From Planctomicrobium piriforme (GTDB lineage: Bacteria; Planctomycetota; Planctomycetia; Planctomycetales; Planctomycetaceae), in the NCBI GenBank assembly GCA_945860955.1, contig CAMATH010000010.1:1-64000 (forward strand): a DNA stretch of 64,000 nt. Reading direction: 5' to 3'. The position numbers and the translations under genes were made by a program. The notes beneath the pieces were generated by a model. It ran no database searches, was not told the DNA's origin, and saw only the letters and a program-made list of their open reading frames with translations. Numbering within the stretch: the stretch's first letter is position 1; each line of letters opens with the position of its first letter. This document shows, piece after piece, positions 26,356 to 35,011 of the stretch.

Positions 26356-26858
26356 CAACGATGTCTCCTGTCTCTCGGAAGTAGTCGGCCAGGTGGAAAA
26401 AATCGAGCGCGTGTCAACAAAGTCAAGCTCAACAAGGCTCCGGCTGCCTATTTATTCAGCAGTCGTTGCCGCAGAAGTGCGCGAGCGCCGCGCGGAGTGG
26501 GCAGATTCTGGCCTGATCTCCATTCATCTGGGCATGTGCGGAGATGTTCCGCAAACAGCGTGCCACGCTCGCGCGGTCAGAATAGCCGGAGGGGGTAATG
26601 CGGTCAACTTACTACCTGCTGGAGGCGACCGGTGTGACGCGGAGAGTCGACAATCCACATCAACGCGAAGAGGTGAACGGGCAGGCATGAAGGGCTGCGC
26701 AGATTTGTACGGACCACGGACTGCAAAGCAGGATAAAAATCGCAAGCCAAACCGAGCTGAAACCCAACAGGCGTACAGGCAACCCAACGTCCGGCGATTG
26801 ATCGTGGTCAAATGCCACAAACTCAAACTCCCTACATCGCCGACTCTGCTACCGAAAA
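26356..26858. other. Upstream region of glnA, no gene
   Basis: Apart from the sigma-54 promoter I see no gene. Several short ORFs on both strands lack ribosome binding sites and any family resemblance. The stretch from 26570 to 26858 would hold activator sites; I could not identify an NtrC-type GCAC-N7-GTGC pair. Confidence 0.55.
26551..26565 (-). promoter_or_regulatory. Sigma-54 promoter for glnA
   Basis: The minus strand reads TGGCACG-CTGT-TTGC, identical to the consensus TGGCACG-N4-TTGC. The start would be near 26540, giving a leader of about 185 bases. Sigma-54 control of glnA is classical in other bacteria. Confidence 0.8.
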
Positions 26859-27815
26859 TCACTCGACAGACGAAATCTCCAGTCGCTGTTTCGCCAGGAA
26901 TTCTTCCAGCTCCAACCGGTTGAACACACCGGTTGTCGCTCCGGGAAAGCGGACGCAACTCGCGCCAAGGGCGCTGCCGATTTCGAGACAGCGCGGCGGT
27001 GACGCCCCTTCCAACAGGCCGACAATATAGCCGGCGGCGAACGCGTCGCCGCTTCCGGTGCCGTCGACATAATCCACAGGAAAGATGCCACTCTTCCAGA
27101 TGTTGTCCCCCGCATGCAGGATCGCGCCGCTTCCTCCACAGGTGATGACCACCGTCTCAGCGCCGGCATCCCGAAACTTGCGGGCCTGCGCGATCGGGTC
27201 GTGCAGGTTGGTGAGCAGGACGGCCTCGTCGAAATTCGGCAGGAAGACGTCGGTCTGGGGCAACACCGTTTCGAGGGCCGGCCAGGTGTTGGTCGGATCG
27301 GGGATGACTACATCGAGCACCGTCTTCAAACCGGCGGCCCGCGCCGCGCGAAAGAGCCGCGCGACCCGTTCCCCAGTGAGCGCCGGCATCAGGAAGAATC
27401 CCCCGAGATAGAGAATGCGGGATTGCGCGATGAGGTCGGGGGGAATTTCGTCCCCGGTAAAAGCGGCGTTCGCTCCAAACGTGTGAATGAACCGCCGGTC
27501 TTCACCTTTCACGTTGATCACCAGCGTGCTGCTGGTTTGCAGTCGCGGCGTCTGACTGAGCAGAGACGTGTCGACCCCCGCTCTTGTCAGACTGTCGCGA
27601 ACAAACGCTCCTGCCGGGTCGTCACCAATCCGACCAGCGACCGCCGAGCGGATCCCCAGCCGGGCGAGGTCGGCCGCCACATTCGACGCGCAGCCACCAA
27701 TCGCCCAGGAGATTCCGGGGGTCATCACCAGCGCCCCCGAGGCGGGGAGTTTCTCGACCGGCTCACAGATGAAGTCGGCGACCACAATCCCTGCGCACAA
27801 CACGTCGGCTGTCAT
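26859..27815 (-). CDS. PfkB/ribokinase family sugar or nucleoside kinase
   Basis: 318 residues from the ATG at 27815, which overlaps the TGA of the upstream nucleoside hydrolase gene (ATGA), so translation is coupled. Family marks are the N-terminal GIVVADFICEPVEKLPASGA, IGGCASNVAADLARLG and the C-terminal DYVDGTGSGDAFAAGYIVG, which holds the anion hole and catalytic Asp. PfkB enzymes phosphorylate sugars or nucleosides with ATP. Coupling to a nucleoside-hydrolase-like gene suggests ribose or a nucleoside, but no residue here fixes the substrate. Confidence 0.9.
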   Translation of the reverse strand: MTADVLCAGIVVADFICEPVEKLPASGALVMTPGISWAIGGCASNVAADLARLGIRSAVAGRIGDDPAGAFVRDSLTRAGVDTSLLSQTPRLQTSSTLVINVKGEDRRFIHTFGANAAFTGDEIPPDLIAQSRILYLGGFFLMPALTGERVARLFRAARAAGLKTVLDVVIPDPTNTWPALETVLPQTDVFLPNFDEAVLLTNLHDPIAQARKFRDAGAETVVITCGGSGAILHAGDNIWKSGIFPVDYVDGTGSGDAFAAGYIVGLLEGASPPRCLEIGSALGASCVRFPGATTGVFNRLELEEFLAKQRLEISSVE

Positions 27816-28762
27816 CAATTCGTTCGCAAAATTTCGACGAGGTAATCAATCACCCCCTGGGGGTCGATTTCGGTGACCACTTCGGTGCTCGCGCCCCCCG
27901 CGAACTGCGGTCGGCGGTCGGCGACAGTCGCCCCCCGGGTCAGTTCCCCTTCCGTCTCAACCGACACTGGCATCGGCTGCGAGCGGACCAGTTGCGGTCG
28001 GGCGACCACCGCCAGCGCCACCACCTCGGCGATTCGAATGCTCTCGATTCCCAGCAATTGGCGATGCGTCCGAAACGAAACCGGAAGCAGTTTGCTCAGA
28101 AACTGTGACGCGGGACTGTCGGTCGCCGTGATTTTTGGAAACTGTTCCAGCGTGAGTACGGCCTTGTTTGTGACATCGAGCGGGACCAGCGTCTTGGCGT
28201 GCTTGCCCGCGACGACGTACCGCGCCGCCTCAGGATTGAGGAACATGTTCGTTTCGGCGGCGGCCGTCACGTCTCCCCCTACTGAGATCGCCCCGCCGCA
28301 AACGACCAGCCCACCAAGGGACTCGAGAAAATCGGGAGCCCGCTCGGCGGCCGCGATGACATTCCCGAGCGGTCCAAGGGTCAGCAGGGTGACCTCATGG
28401 GGATGAGCCCGCACGAGATCGACCAGCACCTTGACGGAATCATGTGGGTTGTGAAGTTGGGCGGCGGGGAACTCAATGTCACCGAGACCGGTTGGACCGT
28501 GCAACTCGCCCAGTAACGGTTCGAAGACGTTGGGGGAGGCATCGATAAGCTGGGCGGGGCCGCGGGCGGAACCGAGCCGGGGCCACTTGGGGGGATCGAG
28601 ATGCGCGACGATTGCCTGGACATTGCGCGTGGCGACCGACCCGGTGACGCAACCCGCGCAGGGCGTCAGAGCCAGCAGGTCCAGGCGGGGATCGAGCAGT
28701 GCCAGCACGGCGGCGAGGGCGTCGCCAATGCCGGGATCAAGATCGATGATCAACTTTCGCAC
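27815..28762 (-). CDS. Nucleoside hydrolase family (IUNH) protein with altered metal site
   Basis: 315 residues with the IUNH fold: N-terminal MRKLIIDLDPGIGDALAAVL, middle LLTLGPLGNVIAAAERAPDF and ETNMFLNPEAARYV. In characterised enzymes, Asp residues in DTDPGIDDA and an HD near the C-terminal third bind calcium and the ribose. Here the DD pair is Gly13-Asp14, and the usual HD-A-LAVA segment reads AEVVALAVVARP. Two ligands therefore look replaced. The protein may have a different substrate, a weaker metal site, or no hydrolase activity. It is first in a two-gene operon with a PfkB kinase, which fits salvage of nucleosides if it is active. Confidence 0.85.
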   Translation of the reverse strand: MRKLIIDLDPGIGDALAAVLALLDPRLDLLALTPCAGCVTGSVATRNVQAIVAHLDPPKWPRLGSARGPAQLIDASPNVFEPLLGELHGPTGLGDIEFPAAQLHNPHDSVKVLVDLVRAHPHEVTLLTLGPLGNVIAAAERAPDFLESLGGLVVCGGAISVGGDVTAAAETNMFLNPEAARYVVAGKHAKTLVPLDVTNKAVLTLEQFPKITATDSPASQFLSKLLPVSFRTHRQLLGIESIRIAEVVALAVVARPQLVRSQPMPVSVETEGELTRGATVADRRPQFAGGASTEVVTEIDPQGVIDYLVEILRTN

Positions 28763-28857
28763 GGTGTCGCCAAGCCTGGGAGAAACGGATGGGCTCGTGT
28801 CGGAACGGCATTTTACCCAGAAGATCGAAACGGGGGAATGACTGCGAGGAGTCGCTT

Positions 28858-29110
28858 AGAACCTGTCCAAAATCAAATTCGTATTCTGGTGATTGTTTTG
28901 CGCCTGGACCGCCCAAAACGACTGCCGGTAGATCCAAAACGAGGCTTCGATCGCATTCAGCACTCTCGAAGTCGCTTTGAATTTACCCCTTCGGGGTAGA
29001 CGCGCATCACTGAATTCGATGTCACCTGACCGCCAATTTTGCTTTACCGCTGGTGGTTTGGTTTGTTCGAAAGATCTCACAAACCACGAATTTGATCTTG
29101 GACAGGTTCT
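28858..29110. mobile_element. MITE-like element with 25-bp terminal inverted repeats
   Basis: The ends AGAACCTGTCCAAAATCAAA and its inverted partner (28858-28882 and 29086-29110) match at 24 of 25 positions. The 253-bp interior has no transposase. A 74-codon minus-strand frame ends inside the left terminal repeat (NTNLILDRF) and could be a transposase scrap. The flanks CTTAG and CTTTAG are similar but not a clear target duplication. An internal TACCCC/GGGGTA hairpin lies at 28984-28998. Confidence 0.7.
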
Positions 29111-29137
29111 TTAGACCGACCCGCACGTTCTGAACCG

Positions 29138-29292
29138 CTATAATTCGCGTTTCCACTCTTCGAGCGTCTGATTCAGCAGAGGCAGAATCCCCAGTTCAGC
29201 GGCCCAATCACGCATGTAGGCTTCGTCGAGCTGGCCCTGAGCGAGGAGTACCTTGTGAAGTCAAGAAACGGCTGAATCAGGTACTCTTCCAT
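29138..29292 (-). pseudogene. Nucleotidyltransferase-like gene, collapsed remnant
   Basis: Starts at an ATG (29292) with MEEYLIQPFLDFT, overlapping the end of the small-protein gene. After about 13 residues the frame is lost; in another frame LAQGQLDEAYMRDWAAELGI continues to LPLLNQTLEEWKREL and a stop at 29138. The last part resembles the C-terminus of small nucleotidyltransferases, but the whole catalytic middle is missing. I interpret it as an internal deletion. The family call is an inference from end sequences only. Confidence 0.5.
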
Positions 29293-29503
29293 GGGTGTCT
29301 CGCGTAGGGCCAATCGCTACTCGCATTCGCTCGTTTCGATCGTCATTTTGACGACGCAAAATCTCGAATCGCCGGTCAACCATCGCCTCCGATCCCGCGA
29401 ACATTCGACGCGAGTTTTCGCGCACCATCTCCAGCGCCATTTGCAGCCGCTCCGCCGGAGTCATTCGGCGATACGCTTCGAGAGTTTCGGGATGCAGCAT
29501 CAT
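29261..29503 (-). CDS. Small conserved-looking protein, partner of the collapsed nucleotidyltransferase
   Basis: 80 residues from MMLHPETLEAYRRMTPAERL. It is helical and charged (MALEMVRENSRRMFAGSEAM, then VDRRFEILRRQNDDRNERMR). I believe similar small proteins precede nucleotidyltransferase genes in planctomycetes, possibly as toxin-antitoxin-like pairs, but this is from memory. The reading frame to 29590 is open, yet the later ATG fits better. The final residues (GPTRDTHGRVPDSAVS) overlap the partner's start and may be degraded. Confidence 0.5.
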   Translation of the reverse strand: MMLHPETLEAYRRMTPAERLQMALEMVRENSRRMFAGSEAMVDRRFEILRRQNDDRNERMRVAIGPTRDTHGRVPDSAVS

Positions 29504-29630
29504 TCCACTCAGGGGAATCCAGAGCAATGGGACGGAAACCCCGATCTCGGAGGAAGACCAGATCGGGTGTCGACTACCCGATTTTCGCACGCCGCCCGTC
29601 GAAACGGAAGTGGAATCTCAAGTGTCGGTC

Positions 29631-31637
29631 CTACTTCATCCGTTGTCGCCACGCGTCGAGCGGTGCCAGTTCCTGTTTCATCCGGGGACGCGATTCGCCG
29701 AATTCGATTTCACGCGGCGCGACCAGTGCCGCCAGTTGCAGGATGTCGAACTGTTCCAACAGGCCGAAGCAGAACAACTCGGGAGCGTCGTCGACCTTGC
29801 GGTTTTGTTCGATGACCTCTTTCAGACTCGCCAGCGACTGATGCAGTTCCAGTCGGAGAATCGAATCGGGATGCAATCCCGCGGTCGCGAGTGCCGCCAG
29901 TGATTCGCGCGGGCCGTACGCGCACAGTCGGACCGGTCCAATCTGCCGTTCCTTCACCAGCCAGTCGGCGACCCCACCCAGTTGCGTCACCTGTACCCCC
30001 AGCGGACGTTGGCCCACAGTCGACACCAGCAGGGCGAACAGATAGTCGCGCTTGCCGAGGCTCGATTCGCCGATAAAGAATGGATCAACCGCGATCACCC
30101 GTTCTCCCTGCCGGAGCAGCGCGTCGATCTGCTCCACCAAGTCTTTGCGTCCCTTGTCCCCGACAATCAGGGTCGTTCCTTTGGCTGGCCCCCGAGTGAG
30201 TTCCACAACGGGTGTCGTCCACTCGTTGTTCATCCGCAGCTTCCACAACATCGCATGGGTCGTGCCGGCATCGGCCTCACCGGCGACCTCGATCGAAATT
30301 TTGGCGTCTGTCGCCTGAATCAACTTTGCGAGCTGTGATCGCCGGGTCCGCTGCCATTCCCGGGCCGCGTCGCGCCCTTGGGGAAGTTCACCCCCGCGCG
30401 GCAGATCCTTCGCGAGCGCGAGCGCCAGCGTATGAAAGTCGGCGTTGTCGGCGGGAACCGGAATCGCGAACTGGTCGGGCGTTCGCAACTCTCCTTCCGA
30501 CGGAATCTCCCGCGGGTTGTAATCGCGGTCGTCGGGAAAGAAGTGGACGCCAATCATTTGATACAGCGCTTCCCGGTTTTCCTTCTGGAAGTTGTGATCC
30601 CCCGGCTCGGCATTGATGTGATACCGCAGATTGTCGTCACGACCGTAGAGCCGAAAGAACGGGCGGCCCGCGTCCAACAACGGCGGCAAGGCGTGATCCG
30701 CCTTGAAGCAGCAGTTGTCGTTGAGGTTGTACGTGAGCAGGGTGGCGCGGGGGGCCATCAGCGCTGTCAGGTGCGAATAGTCGGCGACCGTCGCCAGATC
30801 GACCGGCGTCTGCTCCGAATCCCCCAGATCCGAGAAGTTCTTCCCCCGCGTGATGAAACTGGAATAGCCGGCGACCGGGTTCGACAACGTCACCCGCGAG
30901 TCGAGCGAACTGATGATAATCGTCTGCCAGCCTCCACCCGACAGCCCCGCGACACCCACCCGGGTCGGGTCGGCCTGTTCCAGCGACAACAGCACATCGA
31001 GACCTCGCTTCATCGCGAGATAGAACGGGGCCAGTCCGCTGGTGCCGCACAAATCGAGCTGATTCATCCGGCCATGCGCGAATCCCTCGGTGCGAAACTG
31101 CCCCATTCCGAACCATTCGGGATTGAGCGCGATGATCCCCCGTTTCGCCTGGTTGATGCACCGCATCTGTTTGTAGTCGACCGCTTTGCCGATCGGGTCA
31201 TGCCCGTTGACGTTGAGAAAGACCGGGGCTTTGCCAACGATTTTCTCGGGAACGTACAGCAGCGCGGGAATCCAAAGGCCGGGGAGTGCCTCGTAGCGGA
31301 GTTTGCGGATCGTGTAACCCGGCCCACCCGGAACGTGATCGAGCCATTCGACTTTCAACGGCGAGTCACGCCACTTCGCCGCCTCTCCCCGATAGACCGC
31401 TCGGGCCAGCACTTCTTCGCGAAGGGCTTCCGCCTGTTTTGTCCATGCCTCCGCTGACGTCGCCTGTGGGACGGGTGGAATGCGCGAAGCACAAAACTTC
31501 TGGACTTCATCCAGCGTCTGTTGCGGGGCCAGAATCGTACGTTCGACGAGGCTGCGAACCTCGCCCGGTCCGTCACCGCGGACTTGGCCTGCGACCGCAA
31601 TCATTGAAAGGCAGACTACGAAATCGCGCAGTTTCAC
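29631..31637 (-). CDS. Secreted alpha/beta-hydrolase (acetylxylan-esterase-like), probably two-domain
   Basis: 668 residues from a GTG at 31637 with GGGAG eight bases upstream, giving a signal peptide (LRDFVVCLSMIAVAGQVRGD). An ATG at 31703 would add 22 residues before it. Residues about 100-390 are an alpha/beta-hydrolase: LLYVPEKIVGKAPVFLNVNG, nucleophile elbow GVAGLSGGGWQT, and a late His region (INAEPGDHNFQKENREALYQ). Residues about 430-668 look like a second, degenerate hydrolase domain: TLIVGDKGRKDL, VIAVDPFFIG, AYGPRESLAALATAG in place of GxSxG, and AALVAPREIEF. Such esterases act on acetylated polysaccharides. Substrate unproven. Confidence 0.8.
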   Translation of the reverse strand: MKLRDFVVCLSMIAVAGQVRGDGPGEVRSLVERTILAPQQTLDEVQKFCASRIPPVPQATSAEAWTKQAEALREEVLARAVYRGEAAKWRDSPLKVEWLDHVPGGPGYTIRKLRYEALPGLWIPALLYVPEKIVGKAPVFLNVNGHDPIGKAVDYKQMRCINQAKRGIIALNPEWFGMGQFRTEGFAHGRMNQLDLCGTSGLAPFYLAMKRGLDVLLSLEQADPTRVGVAGLSGGGWQTIIISSLDSRVTLSNPVAGYSSFITRGKNFSDLGDSEQTPVDLATVADYSHLTALMAPRATLLTYNLNDNCCFKADHALPPLLDAGRPFFRLYGRDDNLRYHINAEPGDHNFQKENREALYQMIGVHFFPDDRDYNPREIPSEGELRTPDQFAIPVPADNADFHTLALALAKDLPRGGELPQGRDAAREWQRTRRSQLAKLIQATDAKISIEVAGEADAGTTHAMLWKLRMNNEWTTPVVELTRGPAKGTTLIVGDKGRKDLVEQIDALLRQGERVIAVDPFFIGESSLGKRDYLFALLVSTVGQRPLGVQVTQLGGVADWLVKERQIGPVRLCAYGPRESLAALATAGLHPDSILRLELHQSLASLKEVIEQNRKVDDAPELFCFGLLEQFDILQLAALVAPREIEFGESRPRMKQELAPLDAWRQRMK

Positions 31638-31742
31638 TGTCGACACTCCCGACTCGGCGAAAACGAATGCCGGCGGGCTACCACCGGCGTCACCAAACCA
31701 CACATCAACGGATTCGTGGCGCCTGGAACGATCGCGGTGAAT

Positions 31743-33296
31743 CTACAGCGTCGGGCCAATCGCCCAGGGCGCGAATTCGTCGTCGCCAACCCCCTGTGCT
31801 TCGCTCTTGGTGTGTTCCCCGCTCGCGACCGCGATGATCCGCTCGAAAATCTCGCGGCCCACGTCCTCAATCGTCGCGCCGTCCAGAATCACCCCCGCGT
31901 TGATATCCATGTCTTCGATCATCCGCTCGTACATCGGAGTGTTCGTCGCCACTTTGATCGAGGGGACCGGCTTGCAGCCGAAACAACTTCCCCGGCCGGT
32001 CGTGAAGACCACCATGTTGCAACCACCGGCGACCAGTCCGGTCACCGAAGTCGGGTCGTAACCCGGGGTGTCCATAATCAGGAACCCCTTCGACTTGATC
32101 GGCTCGGCGTAATGGTACACCCCGCGCAGCGCCGTCGTTCCCCCCTTGGCGATCGCACCCAGCGACTTTTCGTAAATTGTCGTGAGGCCCCCCTTCTTGT
32201 TGCCGACGGAGGGGTTGTTATTGATCTCGGCACCGAACATGGCGGTGTACTTTTCCCACCAGTGGATCCGCTCGACCAGTTTTTCGCCCACTTCGCGCGA
32301 GATCGCCCGGCGGGTCAGGGTATGTTCACCGCCGTAGATCTCGGGGGTCTCGGCGAGAACACTGGCGGCTCCGTGCGCGACGAGCAGGTCGCTGGCATAG
32401 CCGAGCGCGGGATTCGCGGTCACGCCGCTGTTACCGTCGCTCCCGCCGCAGTTGGTTCCGAGGATGATTTCCGAAACCGGAATCGGTTCGCGATGGACTT
32501 TGTTCGCCTCGGGGAGCATATCGCGCAAAATCGAGACGCCGTGGGCGACCGTTTTGCGAATCCCCCCTTCTTCCTGCATGTTGAGAATGAGCGGGAGTTT
32601 CGGCTTGGCCACCCCCGGAATTTCGATCTGGTGCAGTCCCTCGCTCTCGGCGAGAAATGACGCCTGCCCGGTCTCGCATCCCAACCCGACCAGCAGATAC
32701 GCGCCGATATTGGCGTGTTTGGCGAAGCCGGCGAGCGTGCGGGTCAACTGGAGGTGATCTTCGCCTCCGTATTGCATCGCACAGCCGTGCTTGTGAACGA
32801 TCGGTACCACGCCATCGACATTGGGAAACTGCGCCAGAATATCAGGTGTCAGCGCCTGGCAGATCAGTCGCGAGGTGAACGCTGAGCAGTTGACTGTGGA
32901 GATGACGGCGATGTAGTTCCGCGTCCCCGCGCGACCATCATGGCGACGGTATCCCTGGAATGTTCGGCCATGGATGGGGGTTGGATCTACCGGGGTTTCG
33001 GTGGCGTGAGCGTAGTCGAGGCTGAGCGGGCCGGCTTCGCAATTCTGGGTGTGGACCCAGGCACCGACCGGAATGTCGGTCGAGGCGAAGCCAATGGTCT
33101 GGCCGAACTTGCGGACCGGGGATCCCCGTTTGATCGCCCGGGTCGCGACTTTGTGCCCCAAGTCGATCGGTTCCCGTGAGGCGATCGTCGTTCCGCCGAC
33201 TTCCACTGTCGTGCCGGTTGGCGCGTTCCGAGCCGCGACGGCGATGTTGTCTTCCGAATGCAGAACAATGAAAGCGGGGGCGCTGCGGGGGGGCAT
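31743..33296 (-). CDS. Altronate/galactarate dehydratase family protein (UxaA-like)
   Basis: 517 residues. N-terminal SAF domain at about 1-95 (VLHSEDNIAVAARNAPTGTT, GHKVATRAIKRGSPVRKFGQ). The larger UxaA domain has RAGTRNYIAVISTVNCSA, HKHGCAMQYGGEDH, EIILGTNCGGSDGNSGVTAN and TTGRGSCFGCKPVPSIKVAT. These enzymes dehydrate altronate or galactarate to a 2-keto-3-deoxy sugar acid, with iron. Hexuronate catabolism would fit a polysaccharide-degrading lifestyle, but no other uxa/uxu or gar gene lies beside it. Which substrate it takes cannot be told from sequence. Confidence 0.85.
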   Translation of the reverse strand: MPPRSAPAFIVLHSEDNIAVAARNAPTGTTVEVGGTTIASREPIDLGHKVATRAIKRGSPVRKFGQTIGFASTDIPVGAWVHTQNCEAGPLSLDYAHATETPVDPTPIHGRTFQGYRRHDGRAGTRNYIAVISTVNCSAFTSRLICQALTPDILAQFPNVDGVVPIVHKHGCAMQYGGEDHLQLTRTLAGFAKHANIGAYLLVGLGCETGQASFLAESEGLHQIEIPGVAKPKLPLILNMQEEGGIRKTVAHGVSILRDMLPEANKVHREPIPVSEIILGTNCGGSDGNSGVTANPALGYASDLLVAHGAASVLAETPEIYGGEHTLTRRAISREVGEKLVERIHWWEKYTAMFGAEINNNPSVGNKKGGLTTIYEKSLGAIAKGGTTALRGVYHYAEPIKSKGFLIMDTPGYDPTSVTGLVAGGCNMVVFTTGRGSCFGCKPVPSIKVATNTPMYERMIEDMDINAGVILDGATIEDVGREIFERIIAVASGEHTKSEAQGVGDDEFAPWAIGPTL

Positions 33297-33898
33297 TTCG
33301 AAGGCGGAGTGGAGGGAGGTGCGGCGGACCCGTTCGCAGGGTTCCTGTGGTCTGGTGCGAGCGTATCGGGTTGGGGGCGGGGCTGCAATACGTGGAGATC
33401 GGTCGATGTGGCCCGAACTCCAACAGGAATGTCCGTTGATACGCGCGCTGTTGACTCACTGCGCTCGCGGGCCGTTGAGCTTTTAGACAGGATGAAAAGG
33501 ATGGACAGGATTGCTGAGGCGACAGTCGTTCGTGTGGATTGGGAGTTTTTCGATTTCAGCAACTTCTCCAGAGAGCAGGAATGGCGGGCAACTCCATCCT
33601 GTTCATCCCTTTCATCCTCTTCATCCTGTCAAATTCTATCCGTCCGTCAGCCTCCAAGCGGGCCGTTGAGAAAAACGCCCCCCATCCTCGAACGAGACCC
33701 CAACCCCCCCGCTTCAGATTCCATCCCCCTCGGGTTCAATGTCGCGTTATCGGCCGGGTGGAGTATCGCCTCCGATCTCTTCAACTTTCCCTTCAATAGG
33801 GGCAGAGCGCTCAAGCTGAAAAGTCCCAACTGGTGTGGCGTTTTGAATAACCGCCCGACTCTGTTTGCGACCTCGCCGGTTCGCTACGATTTCCCATC
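33297..33898. other. Intergenic region with a CATCC-rich palindromic repeat
   Basis: No gene is supported between the dehydratase and the glycosyltransferase, although open frames exist. It contains the inverted pair at 33486-33511 and 33596-33634. Confidence 0.6.
33486..33634. repeat. Repeat family C, locus 1 (CATCCT palindromic element)
   Basis: Left arm GACAGGATGAAAAGGATGGA at 33486-33511; right arm ATCCTGTTCATCCCTTTCAT continuing CCTCTTCATCCTGTCAAAT at 33596-33634. The arms are inverted relative to each other. The right arm is identical over 39 bases to 55210-55248. Confidence 0.8.
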
Positions 33899-35011
33899 AT
33901 GCGAGTTCTCCTCCTCATTCCCACGCTCGACCAGTCGGGTGCCGAGAAGCAACTGGTGCTGCTGGCACGGGGCCTGCCACGGCCCGAGTTCGACGTTCAG
34001 GTCTGCTGTTTGACACGGGGGGGACCGTACGAATCGCTGCTGGAAAAGGCGGGAATTCCCTGCACCGTCTTGGGAAAGCGATTCAAGATCGATCCGCTGG
34101 CGCTGTCGCGGTTGAGGGGACTGATCCGCCGGGTGAAGCCGGACTTGCTGCATACCTGGCTATTTGCGGCGAATTCCTACGGGCGTCTCGCCGTCGGCTC
34201 GCGGCCAGCGTTTCCGGTCGTCGTGTCGGAGCGGTGCGTTGATTCCTGGAAAGCGGGGTGGCAGTTCTGGGTCGATTCGCGGCTGGCAGGCCGCACGCAG
34301 GCGCTGGTCGCGAATTCGAACAGCGTCGCCAACTTCTATCGGGAACGGGGGTTTCCCGCAGAGCGGATTCAGGTGATCCCCAACGGGATTCTCCCCCCCT
34401 CAGAACTCCCCAATCGCGAGCGGATTCGCGAAGAACTGAACGTGCCCGCCCAGGTACCGGTCGTCTGTTACGCCGGCCGACTCGCCCGCCAGAAGCGGGT
34501 GGAGGATCTGATCTGGGGTTTCGAGTTGATCCGCGCGATTCGGGCCAACGTCCTTTTTCTGATTGCCGGGGATGGCCCGGAACGACAACGGCTCGAAGAA
34601 TTCTCCCGCGGTCTGGGATTGGAAAACCACGTCCGGTTTCTGGGGCATCGCACCGATGTCCCGGCGTTGCTGGCGGCCAGCGATCTGTTCTGGCTCGGGA
34701 GTGATTTCGAAGGCATGTCGAACAGCGTGATGGAAGCGATGGCGTGCGGCTTGCCGGTCCTGGCCAGCGATATCCCTCCCAATCGTGAACTGGTCGTTCC
34801 CGGAAAAACCGGTTTTCTGGTTCCCGTCGGCGATCGGGCCGGGTACGCGCAATTTGGCGAGAGACTGCTGTTCGACCGCCAATTGGCGACGACACTGGGG
34901 GCTGCGGGAAAGGCCCGCATTTTGGAGGAATTCAGCGTCGAGCGAATGGTCGACGCCCATGTCGCGCTCTATCGACAACTCGTCACGTCGAGGCAGCCAT
35001 GTGCGGCATAG
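33899..35011 (+). CDS. GT4 family glycosyltransferase
   Basis: 370 residues with a GT-B fold. N-terminal MRVLLLIPTLDQSGAEKQLV, the middle VIPNGILPP, and the sugar-nucleotide site with EX7E (DFEGMSNSVMEAMACGLPVL). GT4 enzymes transfer sugars with retention from nucleotide-sugars to lipid- or polysaccharide-linked acceptors. It overlaps the following asnB-type gene by 13 bp, so the two are co-translated. Together they suggest surface polysaccharide synthesis. Cytoplasmic face of the inner membrane. Confidence 0.92.
   Translation: MRVLLLIPTLDQSGAEKQLVLLARGLPRPEFDVQVCCLTRGGPYESLLEKAGIPCTVLGKRFKIDPLALSRLRGLIRRVKPDLLHTWLFAANSYGRLAVGSRPAFPVVVSERCVDSWKAGWQFWVDSRLAGRTQALVANSNSVANFYRERGFPAERIQVIPNGILPPSELPNRERIREELNVPAQVPVVCYAGRLARQKRVEDLIWGFELIRAIRANVLFLIAGDGPERQRLEEFSRGLGLENHVRFLGHRTDVPALLAASDLFWLGSDFEGMSNSVMEAMACGLPVLASDIPPNRELVVPGKTGFLVPVGDRAGYAQFGERLLFDRQLATTLGAAGKARILEEFSVERMVDAHVALYRQLVTSRQPCAA

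Noticed and set aside
24949-26598. 549-codon open frame antisense to glnA
   Set aside because: glnA on the other strand has every catalytic motif, and the antisense product is low quality.
28856-29080. 74-residue frame as a functional transposase
   Set aside because: It is too short, with no DDE motif; at most it is a fragment inside the MITE-like element.
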